Source: Anagrus nilaparvatae
Taxonomy: Eukaryota > Arthropoda > Insecta > Hymenoptera > Mymaridae
Assembly: GCA_022575985.1 (NCBI GenBank)
Contig: JAKSXM010000077.1
Location: 1-64,000 of the forward strand
Direction of reading: 5' to 3'
DNA length: 64,000 nt
Positions 11,172 through 24,283 of this stretch are shown piece after piece (position 1 is the first letter of the stretch; each line of letters begins with the position of its first letter). The translations under genes and the position numbers were made by a program. The notes beneath the pieces are model-generated. The model was not told the DNA's origin, did not search any database, and saw only the letters and a list, made by a program, of their open reading frames with translations.

Positions 11172-14100
11172 TTTATTATTACACACAAATATCGTGAAAT
11201 AAAATAAACTTTCAGAATCAAGTCTCTTAGGATTAATAAAATATCCTTCATTTATAAAGGAAGCTATCTTATTATTAAAATTGTAATGAACTAGACAGTA
11301 AAATACGTGTGACCAATGAAATTTTTTCCTTATATTATGCATGTTTTTACAGAGTTGTCATCAGGACCAGCACGAAATAAAAAAGGAGGCTTCTTTGGAG
11401 CGTTACAAGAACAGCTATGAACCAAAAATTTTCAACGCTTACATTTTAATTGAAAAAATCTCTGACGTTGATAAATTTAAAAAAGAAGTGATTCCTTCTA
11501 TCAGCTGCTGCTATTCTGATAGCATAAATGTAAGTAAATTTTCAAAGTGACTTTCGTTAACCTAGACACCTAATACCTAAACTAAGTTGATTGTTGTAGC
11601 TTATGTTTTTTGGTATAATTTTTTAAGATAATAGTAATTTCAAAAAGCTTAGAATCGTAATTTATCTTGCTGATTTAATTGCGCGTGTATTTAATTAGAA
11701 ATTAAATTATTAAATAAACATTTTAAAAACAGTAAACAAATTTTTTCTTTTTGAACAGTATTGTAAAAAAAATTTTTTCATTTTTAGAATAATAATACGA
11801 GCACAAGCAATGATAGTAGTTCTTATGCAACTAAATTATCATTACCCGATCAAATAAGGCTACTAAATATGGATGTAAAAATGATGAAGGCTCAAGATAT
11901 ATTGGTAAATATTAAATTATATTCAGTCTATATATGCGGCAATCCATAGAATCAAAAAAGAGTGACACACGGTTGTCAGAATGATTTCATTTTTGATTTG
12001 AACCAATTTGCTTACAGATTTCGAAATATATATTATGCGCAGGTGCAATCACGAAAATAATTCGTATTAGTGCATGAATGTTTTCAAATAATGTCGATTT
12101 TTCTAATTTTCTTGCAACATACAAACGCTGGGCAACTTAAATTTATTATCAAGTAAAAGCGTGTGGGCTAAGGTGGGTTAAATCTCTTGGAAACGATTTT
12201 GAAACGAAACTGATATAGAGTTCCGGTTATTCTGTTCAAACAATTTTAACAATAGCTTCTAACATTGAAACAACGAGATAAAAAAAAATAATAAATTTCC
12301 TTAAATTTTTACCAATAGCTCAAGTCAGCTGGAACCTGTGGTCTCGTAAATTTAGGCAATACATGTTTTATCAATGCCTTGATGCAGTCTCTTTTGGCGT
12401 TAGATTCAGCAAAAAATTATTTCATAAACATATGTGTACCCATAAAACGGAGTATGACTTCTGTTGACAAAAGGTTTAAGTACATATACGATGAGATAAG
12501 TTTCGCTTTAAAAATAATGAGGAGCGTTAAATATAATAGCATAAGCTTGGTAGATTTTCATAATACTATTCTCGAAAAAACCAACAATTTCGAGGCTGGT
12601 GAACAGCACGATCCTCATGAGTTGTATGTTTACATACTGGATTGGCTCAGTATGGAAGTAAAGGTAGCTTAATATTAATCATACTATTTTTTGTCACTTT
12701 CCTTTGCTTTTTTTTAATTTATATAATTTTCAATTAGCTAATTTATATTATTTTCAATTAGACGCGATGTAAACTAATTTAATCGCTTTAAAATCCCTCT
12801 TAAATATTGAATTGCTTTTAATTGCTTGCTTCAAATTTAATTTATAGCAATAATAACGGTTTATATAGGGATTTTTGTGGTCGCAAAAATTGATATTTTT
12901 TTATTATATTTAAACCCAAATGTATCTCTTGGCTAATTTTTGGTCAAAATGTAGTCAATTCCTGAGAAAATTTGACGACTACTTTAAATTAACGCTTTTT
13001 TAAATTATTGTATGAAAATTAATTTTTATGGAAAAAAATTATTTTTAGGAGTTTTTGGGGTCACGATAAATTGAAACCTATCATTTAATTCGATTAAAAT
13101 TTAACACCAGCCCTAACTGGATACATTTTGTATTCCAAAAAATTGACTTCTAAGCAATAATTTATTAACGACATAAAACTAAATTTAAGGCATAATTATT
13201 TAAAAGCGACTTAAAGTATTTAAAGTATTTAAATCGCTTTTAAATTTTAAATACCTTGAATCGGGATGTCAGTCAGACCCTCGATAATTTTAACATAATT
13301 TTGATTTAAGCTATAGTTTTTATAGGCATAATTATTGACTATGCCTACACTGTAAGAAATTTTAAAAAATTGTTTACAATGTTTAAAATGTATGCTAATG
13401 CTCTTTTTCCTGTGTTTTATGAATATTTTGATGGTATTGACACTCAAATGGCATTGCTTTATTCACTGTTTGCTATAAAACCCAAGAATGATGAATGGCT
13501 CAATTCTAGTTTTGTCGGCAGGAAATACTATTTTGTAAATTGTCCAATATGCAAAAAAATCGGTAAAAAAACGGAAGAGCCGTTTACTAGCATCAACATT
13601 CAATTACCGGAAGGAAAGTCTGCCAGTTTACTTGTAAGAGTTTTTTGACAAATATTATTATTATTATTATTACTATTATTATTATTCCACCAAATATAAT
13701 TTTTCTTTGTTTTTATCAATAGGACTGCTTAAGAGATTGCAATAACCAGAATCATGTTGAAAATTATATTTGCATCTTTTGCAAAAAAACAGTTAGGGGA
13801 GAACAACAAAATTTAATAACGAAACTTCCTCATGTACTTGCTTTGCAAATTAATCGTTTTTCTGGACAGTATAAGAAAATGACGGAGGTCAATTTCCCAT
13901 ATAAAGAACTCACATTGGAAGAGTACGTTCCTTTGGAGGAAGAAATTTATGAATGTCAATACCGTAATTATGAATTAAAATCCATTATTACCCATGTTGG
14001 AAATAGGATAGAGAACGGACATTTTAAAGCCGTTGTTAAACACAATCTAGATACGAGGTAATATTTCCAACTTGTTTAATTTTATGTTTGGACGTTTTTG

Positions 14101-14285
14101 GTTAAATAATAATCAAGCTACTTTTTTCTAAATTTTTTTTTATAATTAATTACAGTTGGCTAGTACTTGATGATAATAGAATTAGTAAATTAAGTAATCA
14201 ATATTTATTAAGGAAACAATGCTACATTCTCTTTTACGAAATGAACGAAAAAGAAAGAGATACCGCAAGAGAAAACAACAAATAA
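8414..14285 (+). CDS. Ubiquitin-specific protease (peptidase C19 family), spliced
   Basis: A deubiquitinase of about 448 residues that would cleave ubiquitin from substrates. Coding exons: 8414-8419 (Met-Gln), 11353-11529, 11788-11904, 12319-12623, 13357-13633, 13723-14057 and 14156-14285, with GT-AG junctions in compatible phase. The Cys box GLVNLGNTCFINALMQS gives catalytic Cys about residue 116. QHDPHEL (about 196-202) stands for the usual QQDAHEF. CPIC and CIFC (about 264 and 311) form the zinc-ribbon pairs, LQINRF matches LxLKRF, NGHFKAVVKH gives the catalytic His about 394, and WLVLDDN the acidic residue, followed by CYILFYE. The join after exon 12319 is uncertain: donors at 12658 and 12664 look good but leave no in-frame acceptor, so GTATGT at 12624 is preferred. 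The N-terminal 100 residues are not recognised. The subfamily is not assigned. The gene starts inside palindrome 1. Confidence 0.88.
8991..11352 (+). other. Large intron of the protease gene with repeat remnants
   Basis: Unique DNA begins at 8991, just outside the palindrome. A remnant of the GTCGCTGATCA MITE family lies at about 9800-10220. The rest is AT-rich sequence with homopolymers and a short (TA)n near 9328-9345. No coding exon is seen between the Met-Gln exon and 11353. Confidence 0.5.
11124..11172. repeat. (TTTC)n microsatellite
   Basis: About twelve perfect copies of the tetranucleotide CTTT inside the last part of the protease intron. The minus-strand open frame that crosses it is an artefact of the repeat. 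Confidence 0.95.
13650..13687. repeat. (TTA)n microsatellite in a protease intron
   Basis: Imperfect ATT trinucleotide run between the donor at 13634 and the acceptor at 13722. It occupies nearly half of this 89-bp intron. Confidence 0.9.
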
Positions 14286-14423
14286 ATAAGTCTACATTTA
14301 AATTAAAATTTTATATTTTTTAATCATAAAAAATACTCTTTTGTTTTTAGTTTTTAAGTATTTTCTATAATTTCTTACTGCAAATTAGTATACTATAGTC
14401 TTTTAGTAATTTTTATATGTAAT

Positions 14424-15226
14424 GGTCAGTTAATTCAGTCTGTTCGTAAAGATAAGGGCGCACTTACAATCACCAATTGAGCTTAAATTTTAAAATAGTA
14501 TAGTTAGGTGTCATTGAAAAGTGATTCAGATTAAAATTTTTGTACTCTTTAGTACTTTATGTAGATAAAATGCGGCTGTTTAAAGATCCGAAATTTTCGC
14601 CTATTTTGAAAATTACGGTATTCTCTTGAATTTACACCAGGTATCATCTTATTGGCACAATATTTATAACAGTAAAAAAGGCTCTAATTTATCTGACGAA
14701 AATTTTCAACTAGAACCCCCCCCCCTCCCCCAACCTACCCTTTCAAAAACAATCCTCAAGTTTAAAATCGATGGATTTAAAGCGGAGATATTTTGATTTA
14801 AGTAGCGGCCTGTTTTGAAAATTTTCTTTTTTTGTGTGTGCTTATTTGCATTTAAAAAACTACTTTTTTGATTCCTTGAATCATGTGTAGACATGACATT
14901 TTACAAAATTTTTTATTTTTTGGCTGCTCCTGGAATCTAATAAAAATTCTGACTGGATAAAAATTCATTTTTTGTTTCTCGAAAATTTTTTTGATTTTTT
15001 TTGAAAAATTTTCAACCTTTCTATTCAATGAAAAATGCTGTAAAAAATCGAGTACATATTTTATATTGAAAAACTTATTTTAAGAAGTAGTAGTTCAGGA
15101 CTAATATGTTGGATGAATAATTTTTTGCATAACTAGAACCAACTTGAACCCTAAAATTTAAGTTTAGTCTGGGTGAATTGAGCGCGATCGCGTCATAATC
15201 TGTACGAAAAGTACTGGAACTGCCTG
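14424..15226. mobile_element. Diverged copy of the palindrome-1 foldback element
   Basis: It shares phrases with 3580-5412: AAGGGCGCAC near the left end, AAGCGGAGATATTTTGAT inside, and CTGTACGAAAAGTACTGGAA at the right end. It is shorter (about 0.8 kb) and many substitutions separate it from the central element, so it is an old copy. A C-rich run at about 14717-14730 lies within it. It sits just 3' of the protease gene. Confidence 0.75.
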
Positions 15227-18200
15227 CCTATAAATATTTTTTTTCCGTTTCTTATTTCTTAAGGCTTTTTTTTTATAAAAATCACACTAATCATATTCTT
15301 CAATTAATTTATAATTTTGCCTTAAGAATAGTTAAATAAAAATAGATTAATCGCTTTGTATGATATTTAAATAATTAAAAAAATTTAGGGACTGATTATT
15401 ATAGTTAAGATAGATGGACGTAAGCTTAAATTTCAAAATTAATAATTTATCATAAATAAATTCTAATTTTTACCATTAGTGAAAAAATTAATATTTATAA
15501 AAACTGAGCAAAGCAACCTTGCTAGTCTCGTATGTTGACGTATTTATTTTTTAATAAAAATTTAAAAGCTTATATCATGACGTGTATAATAATAATCATT
15601 GTGATTAGTATTATTAAAGAAAGTGCCTTAGAATTAGTTTTATTTAGTCCGTTGTAAAACTTATTGTAGTTAATATTAAATGTTGTTCATTACCTCTTAA
15701 GCCTAATGGTTATTTATATTTGTATCTGTATAAATATTATAAATAAATATTAAAAGTAATACGAAATATTATAAAATTAATAAATAAATATAATACAATG
15801 TATTTTGTACCTGGTATCAGAAAGAGACGGTATCATTCTATACCAAGAATAGACTGCAAATTAAATTTATAAATATATATATTTTTCTTATGTAAAAATT
15901 AATAAAATTTTCAATCAATGTTTATTTTCTGTTGCATTTTATTTTTATTCAAAAATATTAATTAGAGTGGTAAAAACAAAAAAATTATTACTTTTAATTT
16001 TTAAAAACCTATTTTTTTAGGATTTTCAGTTCAAAAATTATTTTATTTAGCACTCGTATAATAATCTCGCTAATGACCCCTATCGCAATAATATACTTAC
16101 TGTGTAACCCAAGTCCCTGGTTTATAATTTAATTGTTAGTAATTTTGCTGTAATCGAGCAGAGGTTTTAAGTAAAAAATTAAAATTAAAATTTCCAATGC
16201 GCGTTCTTTCCGCAGTTCCTATATTTGCATATTATATCATAGTAGAAATAATACAGCAAAGTAACTCAACGTCATATTGTCCCATAATTCTAACAATTTT
16301 CTATTTATAAAAATCTATAATAAATGTATCTAATCTTTTAAGATAATTTTTAAAATGTAAAATTTCTTATATCTTGTACACTTTATTACATTATTTTTAA
16401 GATATAAATTTAATTATTGAAGAACAATTTTTTTATAAATAAACATACTCATGGAAATTATTTATAAAAGCTTATTTATTTTTGATTATATTTTTAACTG
16501 AATCTTTAGAAAACTTAATGTACTCGCTTAAATTTAAATCTTTTTGCTGGCTAAAGCTTTAGCTAAGTGGCTAAAATAATTTGTGTTTTTGGTCTCTTAA
16601 AGTCATTTTTAAGGTTTTATGTAAGCATTTTCCGATGAGATTTAATTAATGAGCGTCGCATTACACCAAAAAACTAGCAATAGTACACATTTTTCAGCAA
16701 TACTGTTGTTGATTTCTTGATTGATTCACAAACGTTCAGCTTGCCTCTGAAATTTTATCTTAAAAATTTTAATTTTTTATGTTCGAAAATTGTGTTTCTT
16801 ATAATCTTGAATTCTGTAAATTAAGTTATTTCAGGCATTGGAATAAGTCATTACGATTACGAAATAAGATTTTACATTTTATGCTACACATAAATAGTTT
16901 AATTTGCATAGCCTATAATTCCAAATAATAATTAATAAGAATCTGTTAAGAACTGTTTTGAATTTGCAACTTTTAAATTAAAATATCCGGTAACAATTAG
17001 TATATCCAGTAATTTCTCAAAAATTTTTGACAGTCATTCAAGAAGGAAGAAATTTTTCCAGCTATATCAAGCTAAATAAAATTGATTTACTTTTTGATAA
17101 AAATATTTATTACAAAAAATTCAAAACTAAGTAAAACTAGTAATAGTATACGTGATATAGCGTGATTAATTATTTTAGTTACATTTCCAGAAAAACAATT
17201 GCATAAAAAAAGATCGTTATTAAAGTCTTTAATAATTAGGTAAATTATACTTTTTCTTTTAAATCTTAATATACTTAAAACACTTTCTTTCTCTTATTTA
17301 GCCCTACGTTTCAACGTTTAAAAAATGTGCTTCTTTTAAAAAAAAATTAATATTATCTCTTTTGTAAAAACATTTCGCAATACAGATAATTAAGTTTTTA
17401 CAACCAGTAGGAGGGGTGAATTTACGTATTATTTTAATGATCCGGGTATTTAATCAAGCTAGGACTTACAGAAAATCAAATCTAACCTAACGCAAGCACA
17501 TTATTCCTAATTTCATCAAATTTGATTAAATATTTCCTAAAATTTAAAGATCTGTACCACTTCATATTTGGTCTCCCCAACTACCAAGTACCTTTTTGCA
17601 AAATATTTTTTCAGTATTACCAAACTAAAGCCATTTAGGAAATTCGACTCCCATCTAATTATAAGAAATTATAAACTTGAAGGAAAAATTTTTCATCGTT
17701 ATAAAACGAGATCAAATTACATTTACAAAGTCCAATACATTCAAATTATATTCTATATTAGTGAAATTAGTATTACTAATTAGTATCGAACGCGTATTTA
17801 TTGCAGTATTTTTTTTTTTTAGTATTTTTTTGTCTTTTTCCGAGAAAATCAATTAACAGACTAGACTTAGATAAAAAAACTCTTAACTACTCTAAACTGT
17901 ATGCGACTAAATGTATTTCATATAATCTAGGCATTATTTATTTAAATAAATTATTAATTATTAAATATAAATTTTTAGTTTCAAAAAATTCATTTTTTGC
18001 TCAAGTTTTTAGTGCTTTTCTTTTTTATCTACTCATCCTAAATTGTCGACTTGCGATTGATAATACGTAGAAATTATACTTACCGATCACAAAAAAGCTA
18101 GTAATACTTTCAAGATAAAATAGGAAAGAATAAACAAGTTTTTGAATCAGAATTCTAGACTATTTTCAAATTTATTAATAGAAAATTAACAAAATTAGTC

Positions 18201-18440
18201 ATAAGTTTCATTAAATTAGAAAAAAAATTTCGTTTCATTCAAAAACTAAAGCTTTTTGGGTTAGATTAGGTTGGGTCTCATCAGAGATGAGTTTAAAGAG
18301 ATTGCCAGCCCCAGGCCAGCCCCGTGTTAAAAAATCTCTGGTCTCATTCACTAAGATTTCGTTTTATGCCTTTTACAAAAATTATATACAAGCAGCAGAT
18401 GCCCGCTCATTGTCTTCATTTTTTCACATATTATATTATG
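15227..18440. other. Intergenic AT-rich DNA, no gene seen
   Basis: Frequent stops in all frames. The open frames at 17568-17783 and 17801-18070 are low-complexity, rich in Ile/Lys/Phe/Tyr, and lack any recognisable motif or splice context. I see no structural RNA or clear repeat here. Confidence 0.5.
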
Positions 18441-19309
18441 AATATATAATATATTTATATATATATATATAATTACTGCAGTGGGATTAACTGAAATTTT
18501 AGTGAACATGCGTTAATGTTATATTTAAATGAAAAAACGAATGTTCACTAATTTTTCATTTATAAATAAAATAAAAAAAAAGTTTACATGCTAAAATTTT
18601 AAAAAATTTAAATAAAGACAAAATTATTACGAATTTAATGACCTTCGAAATTATAATGCGTTACTTATTTAACTATGAATATCAGTGCGCAGAAAAATTT
18701 ACGGTGAATTTTCTTTTCTTTTTGAAAATCTCTTTGGTGGATTTTTCCATTTCTTGATGTAACTTAATTTCTTTTCAAGATTTTAAAGGCAAAAATGTTC
18801 AGGCATTGGTTGTTCGTTGCTGAGGTGACACCGCACAAGAAAGGACTAATTTTATGTTTTACCTGCAGTTAATTTATTTGAAAAACTTGAAATTTTTATT
18901 CAATAGCCCTTAGAAAACTTGAAGCTTTCTACAAAATTACTATATTATATTTAGTACACCGGCTGCATAAAAACCAAAATTGTTTTATTATAAAATAATT
19001 AGCCACAAGTTTATCAATCAACTCACCTCTGGTATATTTTATGAAAAAGTTTCAATGCTTTTTAAATTCTCTAATTTATAAAGGTCTTGGCACAAAATAA
19101 TAGGAAATGGCCGATCAGTTAAAGTAGCTGTATTTTTGATATAATATAGATTTAATCATTTTGAAAAAAGTCTCCATGCCCAACAAAGCTTTAAACTCAC
19201 AACTTTGACTACTTGAAAGCTCAAAAACTCCATCATATAGCAAGATTGCTTAAAAAACATCTTTCTTTCATTTTTTTTTTAAGTATGCTTTTATATTTCT
19301 TAGGTCACT

Positions 19310-20010
19310 TATTAATATTTTGATGTCTGCTAGAGAAGATTGTTAATTTGCTGCTAGCAATTAGCTGTCAAAACCCTAAAATGTAGTAAAACATGTTATA
19401 GCTTACCTGAAATAATTTATGTTTTTGGGGTGGTTTATATTGGATCTGATGTCAAAGTAACATCATTGACAGTTCGCAGCTGCCAATTAACTGTGAGTAA
19501 ACAAAAAAAAAAATAAAACTTTAGATTTCAAAAAAATTCTATATTTTTGATGTCGCTTATGTTGACAGTTCAGAGCCATCAAATAGAGGTTAAAATAACT
19601 AATAAGAAATATAGGGTATCGTATAAAGGTTTTGTATTTACAAAAAATAATGGATAACTGATTATTTATTATTTTATTTTTTGACAGGTAATTGACAACT
19701 GTTGTCAACTGTCAACTAACAATTTTTTTTTAAATTGGTATCAGAAGTATACAGTAACCTATAAAAATTATTTACCCTTCTTAAAATTTTAAGGCTTTTA
19801 TTTTACCAATTGGCAGCTTCTTGACGACTGTCAACTATCAGTATTGTCACTTCTATAGAAAATTCATAATTAGTGACGTCAAAAGCATTAGATCTTTTTA
19901 AAATCTAAAGTTCGATTCAGTTTTTTTTTCCTATTTGACGGTTAATTAGCAGCTGCCAAATTTTAATTAGGTCAATTTGACAACAAGTTCGAAATCAGCG
20001 ACTTCAAGTA
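19310..20010. repeat. Degenerate short tandem repeat, about 110-125 bp period
   Basis: Five or six recurrences of a phrase like GATGTC..., a TTGACAGTT or TGACAACTGTC-type core and CAGCTGCCAATTAACTGT, at about 19320, 19450, 19550, 19685, 19805 and 19935. Copies are strongly diverged and the period is irregular. No coding potential. Confidence 0.5.
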
Positions 20011-20461
20011 TATAAAAGTATTCTTTGAAAATAAAACAAACAAGGCTTTTAAGGTCCAATAACCGTTATTTTTAAGGATATTTTAAAGTGGCTTTAAAAA
20101 AATGTATTTTTATTTTATTTAAATATTCTTTTAATCACTTCCGTGTATAATCTCAGGCACTGAAAAATTGGAATTGGATTGATCGAACGGCCATTTCATA
20201 TCCTTTTGTTGTACGGGTTCCTTTATCGTTAATAAATTTTTTGCTTATATGTAACATTTCCTTTTTTGAAGCCCATTTATGAAACCTATAATAATTCCCC
20301 AATTTCAAGGACCCTAAAGGGAGTTTCAAATGCAAAATCTATCCCTATTATTTTATTAACTGCAACCTTAAAAATCTGGGTCCCAATACGACCACTACTG
20401 CCGCTTCAAGGCGCGATAGTCTCACTTGATGTGGATTATAAACTGAGAATCACGCCCGTAT

Positions 20462-20491
20462 ATTATATTATCAGTCGACTGATAATATAAT
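20462..20491. other. 30-bp perfect palindrome
   Basis: TTATATTATCAGTC followed directly by GACTGATAATATAA, with no spacer, centred between 20476 and 20477 (15-bp arms). It could extrude a cruciform. Nothing nearby shows a regulatory role. Confidence 0.9.
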
Positions 20492-22729
20492 TTATGAGTC
20501 ACATCGATTCTATAGTATATTACAAAAATCAAAATTTACTATCAGGACAGTCTGGAAATTCAATAACTAAATTATTTTTTATATATTGAAATATTATAAA
20601 CTTATTATATATTTATTTAGGCTTGCATTATAAATGTCCAGTCTTAGCAAGTAGAGAAAGGGCTAATATATTTAGAGCAGCTCTTTTTCCTTTTTTAACC
20701 CTTTTCCTGATAATTAGATAAATGTACTTATTTTATAAAAACATAAAGAAATTCCATAAAATTATCTGCAAAAATTTTTGACAAATATAAAATACCAGTA
20801 ATTAAATTATTAACAAAGATAACAAGTCAAATCTCTTACTCGCTCACAAATTTTTCAAAAATTTATTTATATCTTTTAAATTAATTATAAGCATATGCGA
20901 GCACCGTATTTTCAAAAAGTTTTCATTGCTTTTGAACATAGAAGTATCTATACTTCTATGCTTTTGAAACTGCAAGCCGCGCTGTCTCCAGTAATTCTCC
21001 ACTATCAGTTTCTCTAGGCTCCAGCTGCTTTTTTTTCTCTTCCTCTCATTTCTTACCGCTGTAAAAAATATATATGTATATATATATATATGTGTGTATA
21101 TATATTTATCTATGTATTGTACTCTTGGGTTAGGTCAGGTTACGTTCACTAAATTTTCAGTTTATCATTCAAACGATAATTCTTATTTTTTCACCCATAC
21201 TGTACGCTAACGAAATTTTAGTGAACAGGCGCTGAAATTATATAAATAAAAAATTATTTTCTAAAATTTTAAATATATTCAATAAATTGATAAAAACATT
21301 TTTTTAAAACTGCCATTTGAAATTATACTGCGTGTCATTTGTTAACTATAACTATAAATTACGAGCATTCATGGCTGTTCGATATTTCAAAAAGTTAATT
21401 ATATCTGTTTTCGCAGTGATGTAAAAAATCTATGGTTTGCTTTTTATCTCTTTCTCACTCTCACTATAATTTACTTAAAGATTTTGTTAAGTTTATTAGT
21501 ATATGGGCGTAAGTTTATTAGTATCAAGTAAAAAAATTAGAATTTTCTTGTATCACTAGTGGCAAACAATATTTTTCATTCTATCTTTCATTACAGCTTC
21601 TTAGTAAAATAAGCATAACCGTAAAATAAATTATTGCGAGTTTTAATTTTTTATTCTTATTCGATCGCCTAAGCTTTTTGAGCAAAGTTTTTCCATTTTT
21701 CTTTTTCAACTTTAATATTTCAACAACTGCATGAAAATTTAACAAATTTTATAAAAATTTGCCAATTTGTACTTTTTTCTTGAGTAGGGAGTTTCGAGGT
21801 GTTTAATTTTTATATTATAAATTTGCAATAATTTAAATTACCTAGATTACTAGTGACAGAACTAGTGAAAATTTTATATTTTTGCAATAACTCAAGTTGT
21901 AATTTGAGATCAGGAAATTTTGATCTTGATTCAAATATTAACATGGAACATGTTCATTGGATGGGGTATTTTAAAAAGTTTGGCTTGGCAGTGAAGGGGG
22001 TGAAAAATAGTATTTCTATTTATAGTAATTTAAAAATTGTTTAAAAAACTCTAGTATAATAAAATAGTCAAATAAGAAAAGAGTCAAACGACGCCTTTCG
22101 CAACCTAAGGTATTCACCACCGCGTAATGATACGTATAAAAAGCAAAAAAAATCCATGCGTAACCAACTTGAAGCTGGGCTTTACGATAAAAGTGTCAAA
22201 AAGAAGCATTCGCAACCCAAGGTGAGAACGTTGCGACAAAATAGGCAAAAATGAGCAATCGTTACCTATGCTCTGATTGTAACCAAAGAAAAACAAGCAT
22301 TCGCATTTCATAAACTTTTTTCTTGCTGCCAGCCAGCATTTATTTTTTTATAAAAATAACCAGCTCGAAATAATCTGTTATATAACTTTGTATGTAATTT
22401 ACGTTCAACTTTCAAAGCCCCTGGAAGAATGTTATCCTCTGACTTGGCCGTATAGGAGGATACCTTATTGAGCTGTGTATATAAGAATTAAATACTAGTA
22501 TATTTACATTTAATATTATCTTATGTGCACTGGACAACATTAAAATAACTAAGTCTTGTTGAGTAGAGTCATCATCTACTCATTACCGCATGTGAATATC
22601 TTACTGCTGAACTTGAGTCATTAACTTGATAAATAAAAAATTTTTTTCAGCAACACTTTTTGTTTCAGCAGCAGCTTCTCTGCTACACTGCGGTTATTCA
22701 TTAATTCTTTCAGTTGGGCGATCGCGAAA

Positions 22730-23600
22730 TTCTTACTGTATTATTGAAATAACTTTGTATTGAAGCCATCAAATTTTCTCAAACTATGGGACCTTATTTT
22801 TTCATCAAAAAACATAACTAAACTAAAAATATATTAAGTAAAATATGGCATATACTTGGAGAAAACGACATGGACAGTGGCCTCATTTTTTTTGTAAAGG
22901 CCTTTTAAAAGTCTAATAATTTTCATTTTCATAGCTAAAGCCTTCATATTCAAAATTTTGAGTTTTTCAAGATTCATGCATGAGTATGATGTTAATTATG
23001 TAAAAAAATAAAACAGTGCTCCCAAGTGCAAAAATATAGAGTGCCTACCCATAACAGGTGGGAAGCTTAAAAAATGCTAAAATCGAGGGACAGACTAATG
23101 CGTGACAATCAGCGTGATGAGAATTGTTTGAAAATTTCTTTCGTGTTGAAAAAAATGAGTTTTCGGAAATTTTTAATACACGTCATATGCATCCAACAGA
23201 AAAATTTAATTTCAAATTTTAAGCCTGATATATCATATTCCTTTTTATGTTCTTGTTACGTTTTGAACAGAAAAATCAACTTAAAATTATCAAATTTTAC
23301 TTTTAAAATATTATTTCTACCGTTTGGTAGAAAGAGTCTACAGTCTTCGGTACAGTGGGTATAACATCCAGCTGCGAATCACCCAATTTCAATAAACAAT
23401 TCAATCACAATATAATCTTTAATCAGCTTTTTTTACACTCATCCCAGTCTTATGACTCTGTTTTTCTAAGCCCGAATAAGATAATAAATAATAATCTAAC
23501 ATTAGGAGTAGGCTACTGATACACAATGACAATGTATAATAATAACAACAAATATCATCATTTTATTCAAATATTAACAAACATAATTTAATTTGTTAAT
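22730..23600 (+). repeat. Direct repeat block B, copy 1
   Basis: Matches 26985-27930 over about 0.9 kb, e.g. CAAATTTTCTCAAACT, GGAGAAAACGACAT, ACAGACTAATGCGTGACAAT, CAATTCAATCACAATATAATCT and TAGGAGTA..CTACTGATACACAA. An open frame at 23074-23364 in this copy is broken by frameshifts in the other, so it is not taken as coding. Confidence 0.8.
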
Positions 23601-24283
23601 AATTTTTTTTAAATTAATTAATTTACTATCAACTGAGATATTTCTTCCTACTGCAATACTACTACTACTTACGTAAAATTTTCCTCAAACTTGAAAATAA
23701 CACCTAATACAGCTGGAGATAGACAAATTATTAGTCTAAAAATTTTTTTCATAAATATGACTCAGAATTTTCTGAAAATGGTTTGAAACGTAAACAATTT
23801 TAACAGCCAATATAATTTTCAATATATTTTTCTTATACATAGACCCTGGTTTTACATGCAAAATGCAAAAACCTTCAATCGTAACACCTGAAAGATCTGA
23901 GCTGAGCGTAACGAAAAAAGAGGCAAAAAAGGCCTTTTGAAACCTAAGTAGTAATGTGTTCACCGCCGCTTAATGAGAAGTAAAAAAGGCATTCACAATC
24001 TAACTAAGCTAAATTTCTTTCCAGCTTGTCCAGCCAGCGTTTATTTTCTTATCTAACAAAATAAACAACTAAAAATAGTCAGTCGGAATCTATAAATTTG
24101 TATTAAGATTTACGTTCAACATGCGTAAAGGCCCCTAGGAGAATTAGAAATCCTCTGACTGGGCCGTGTATAGGTTTGAGGTAGGATGTCGTATACCACC
24201 TAATCTTTCTATTTTCTGAAGCTGTATATATAAGTATATTCTATACTCTATACAATCTTATATTCACGGAACCACTTTAAAGT

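Noticed and set aside
11079..11342. Minus-strand frame with KKERKKERKKE
   Set aside because: Created by the TTTC microsatellite in an intron.
14706..14894. Minus-strand frame with Gly-rich end
   Set aside because: Produced by the C-rich run in the old foldback copy.
17568..18070. Two plus-strand open frames
   Set aside because: Low-complexity composition, no motif, no splice or start context worth trusting.
19850..19925. tRNA-like word GTTCGATTC
   Set aside because: No A box, acceptor stem or cloverleaf around it.
23074..23364. 96-codon frame in repeat block B
   Set aside because: The second copy at 27295-27600 carries frameshifts and stops; divergence is not coding-like.
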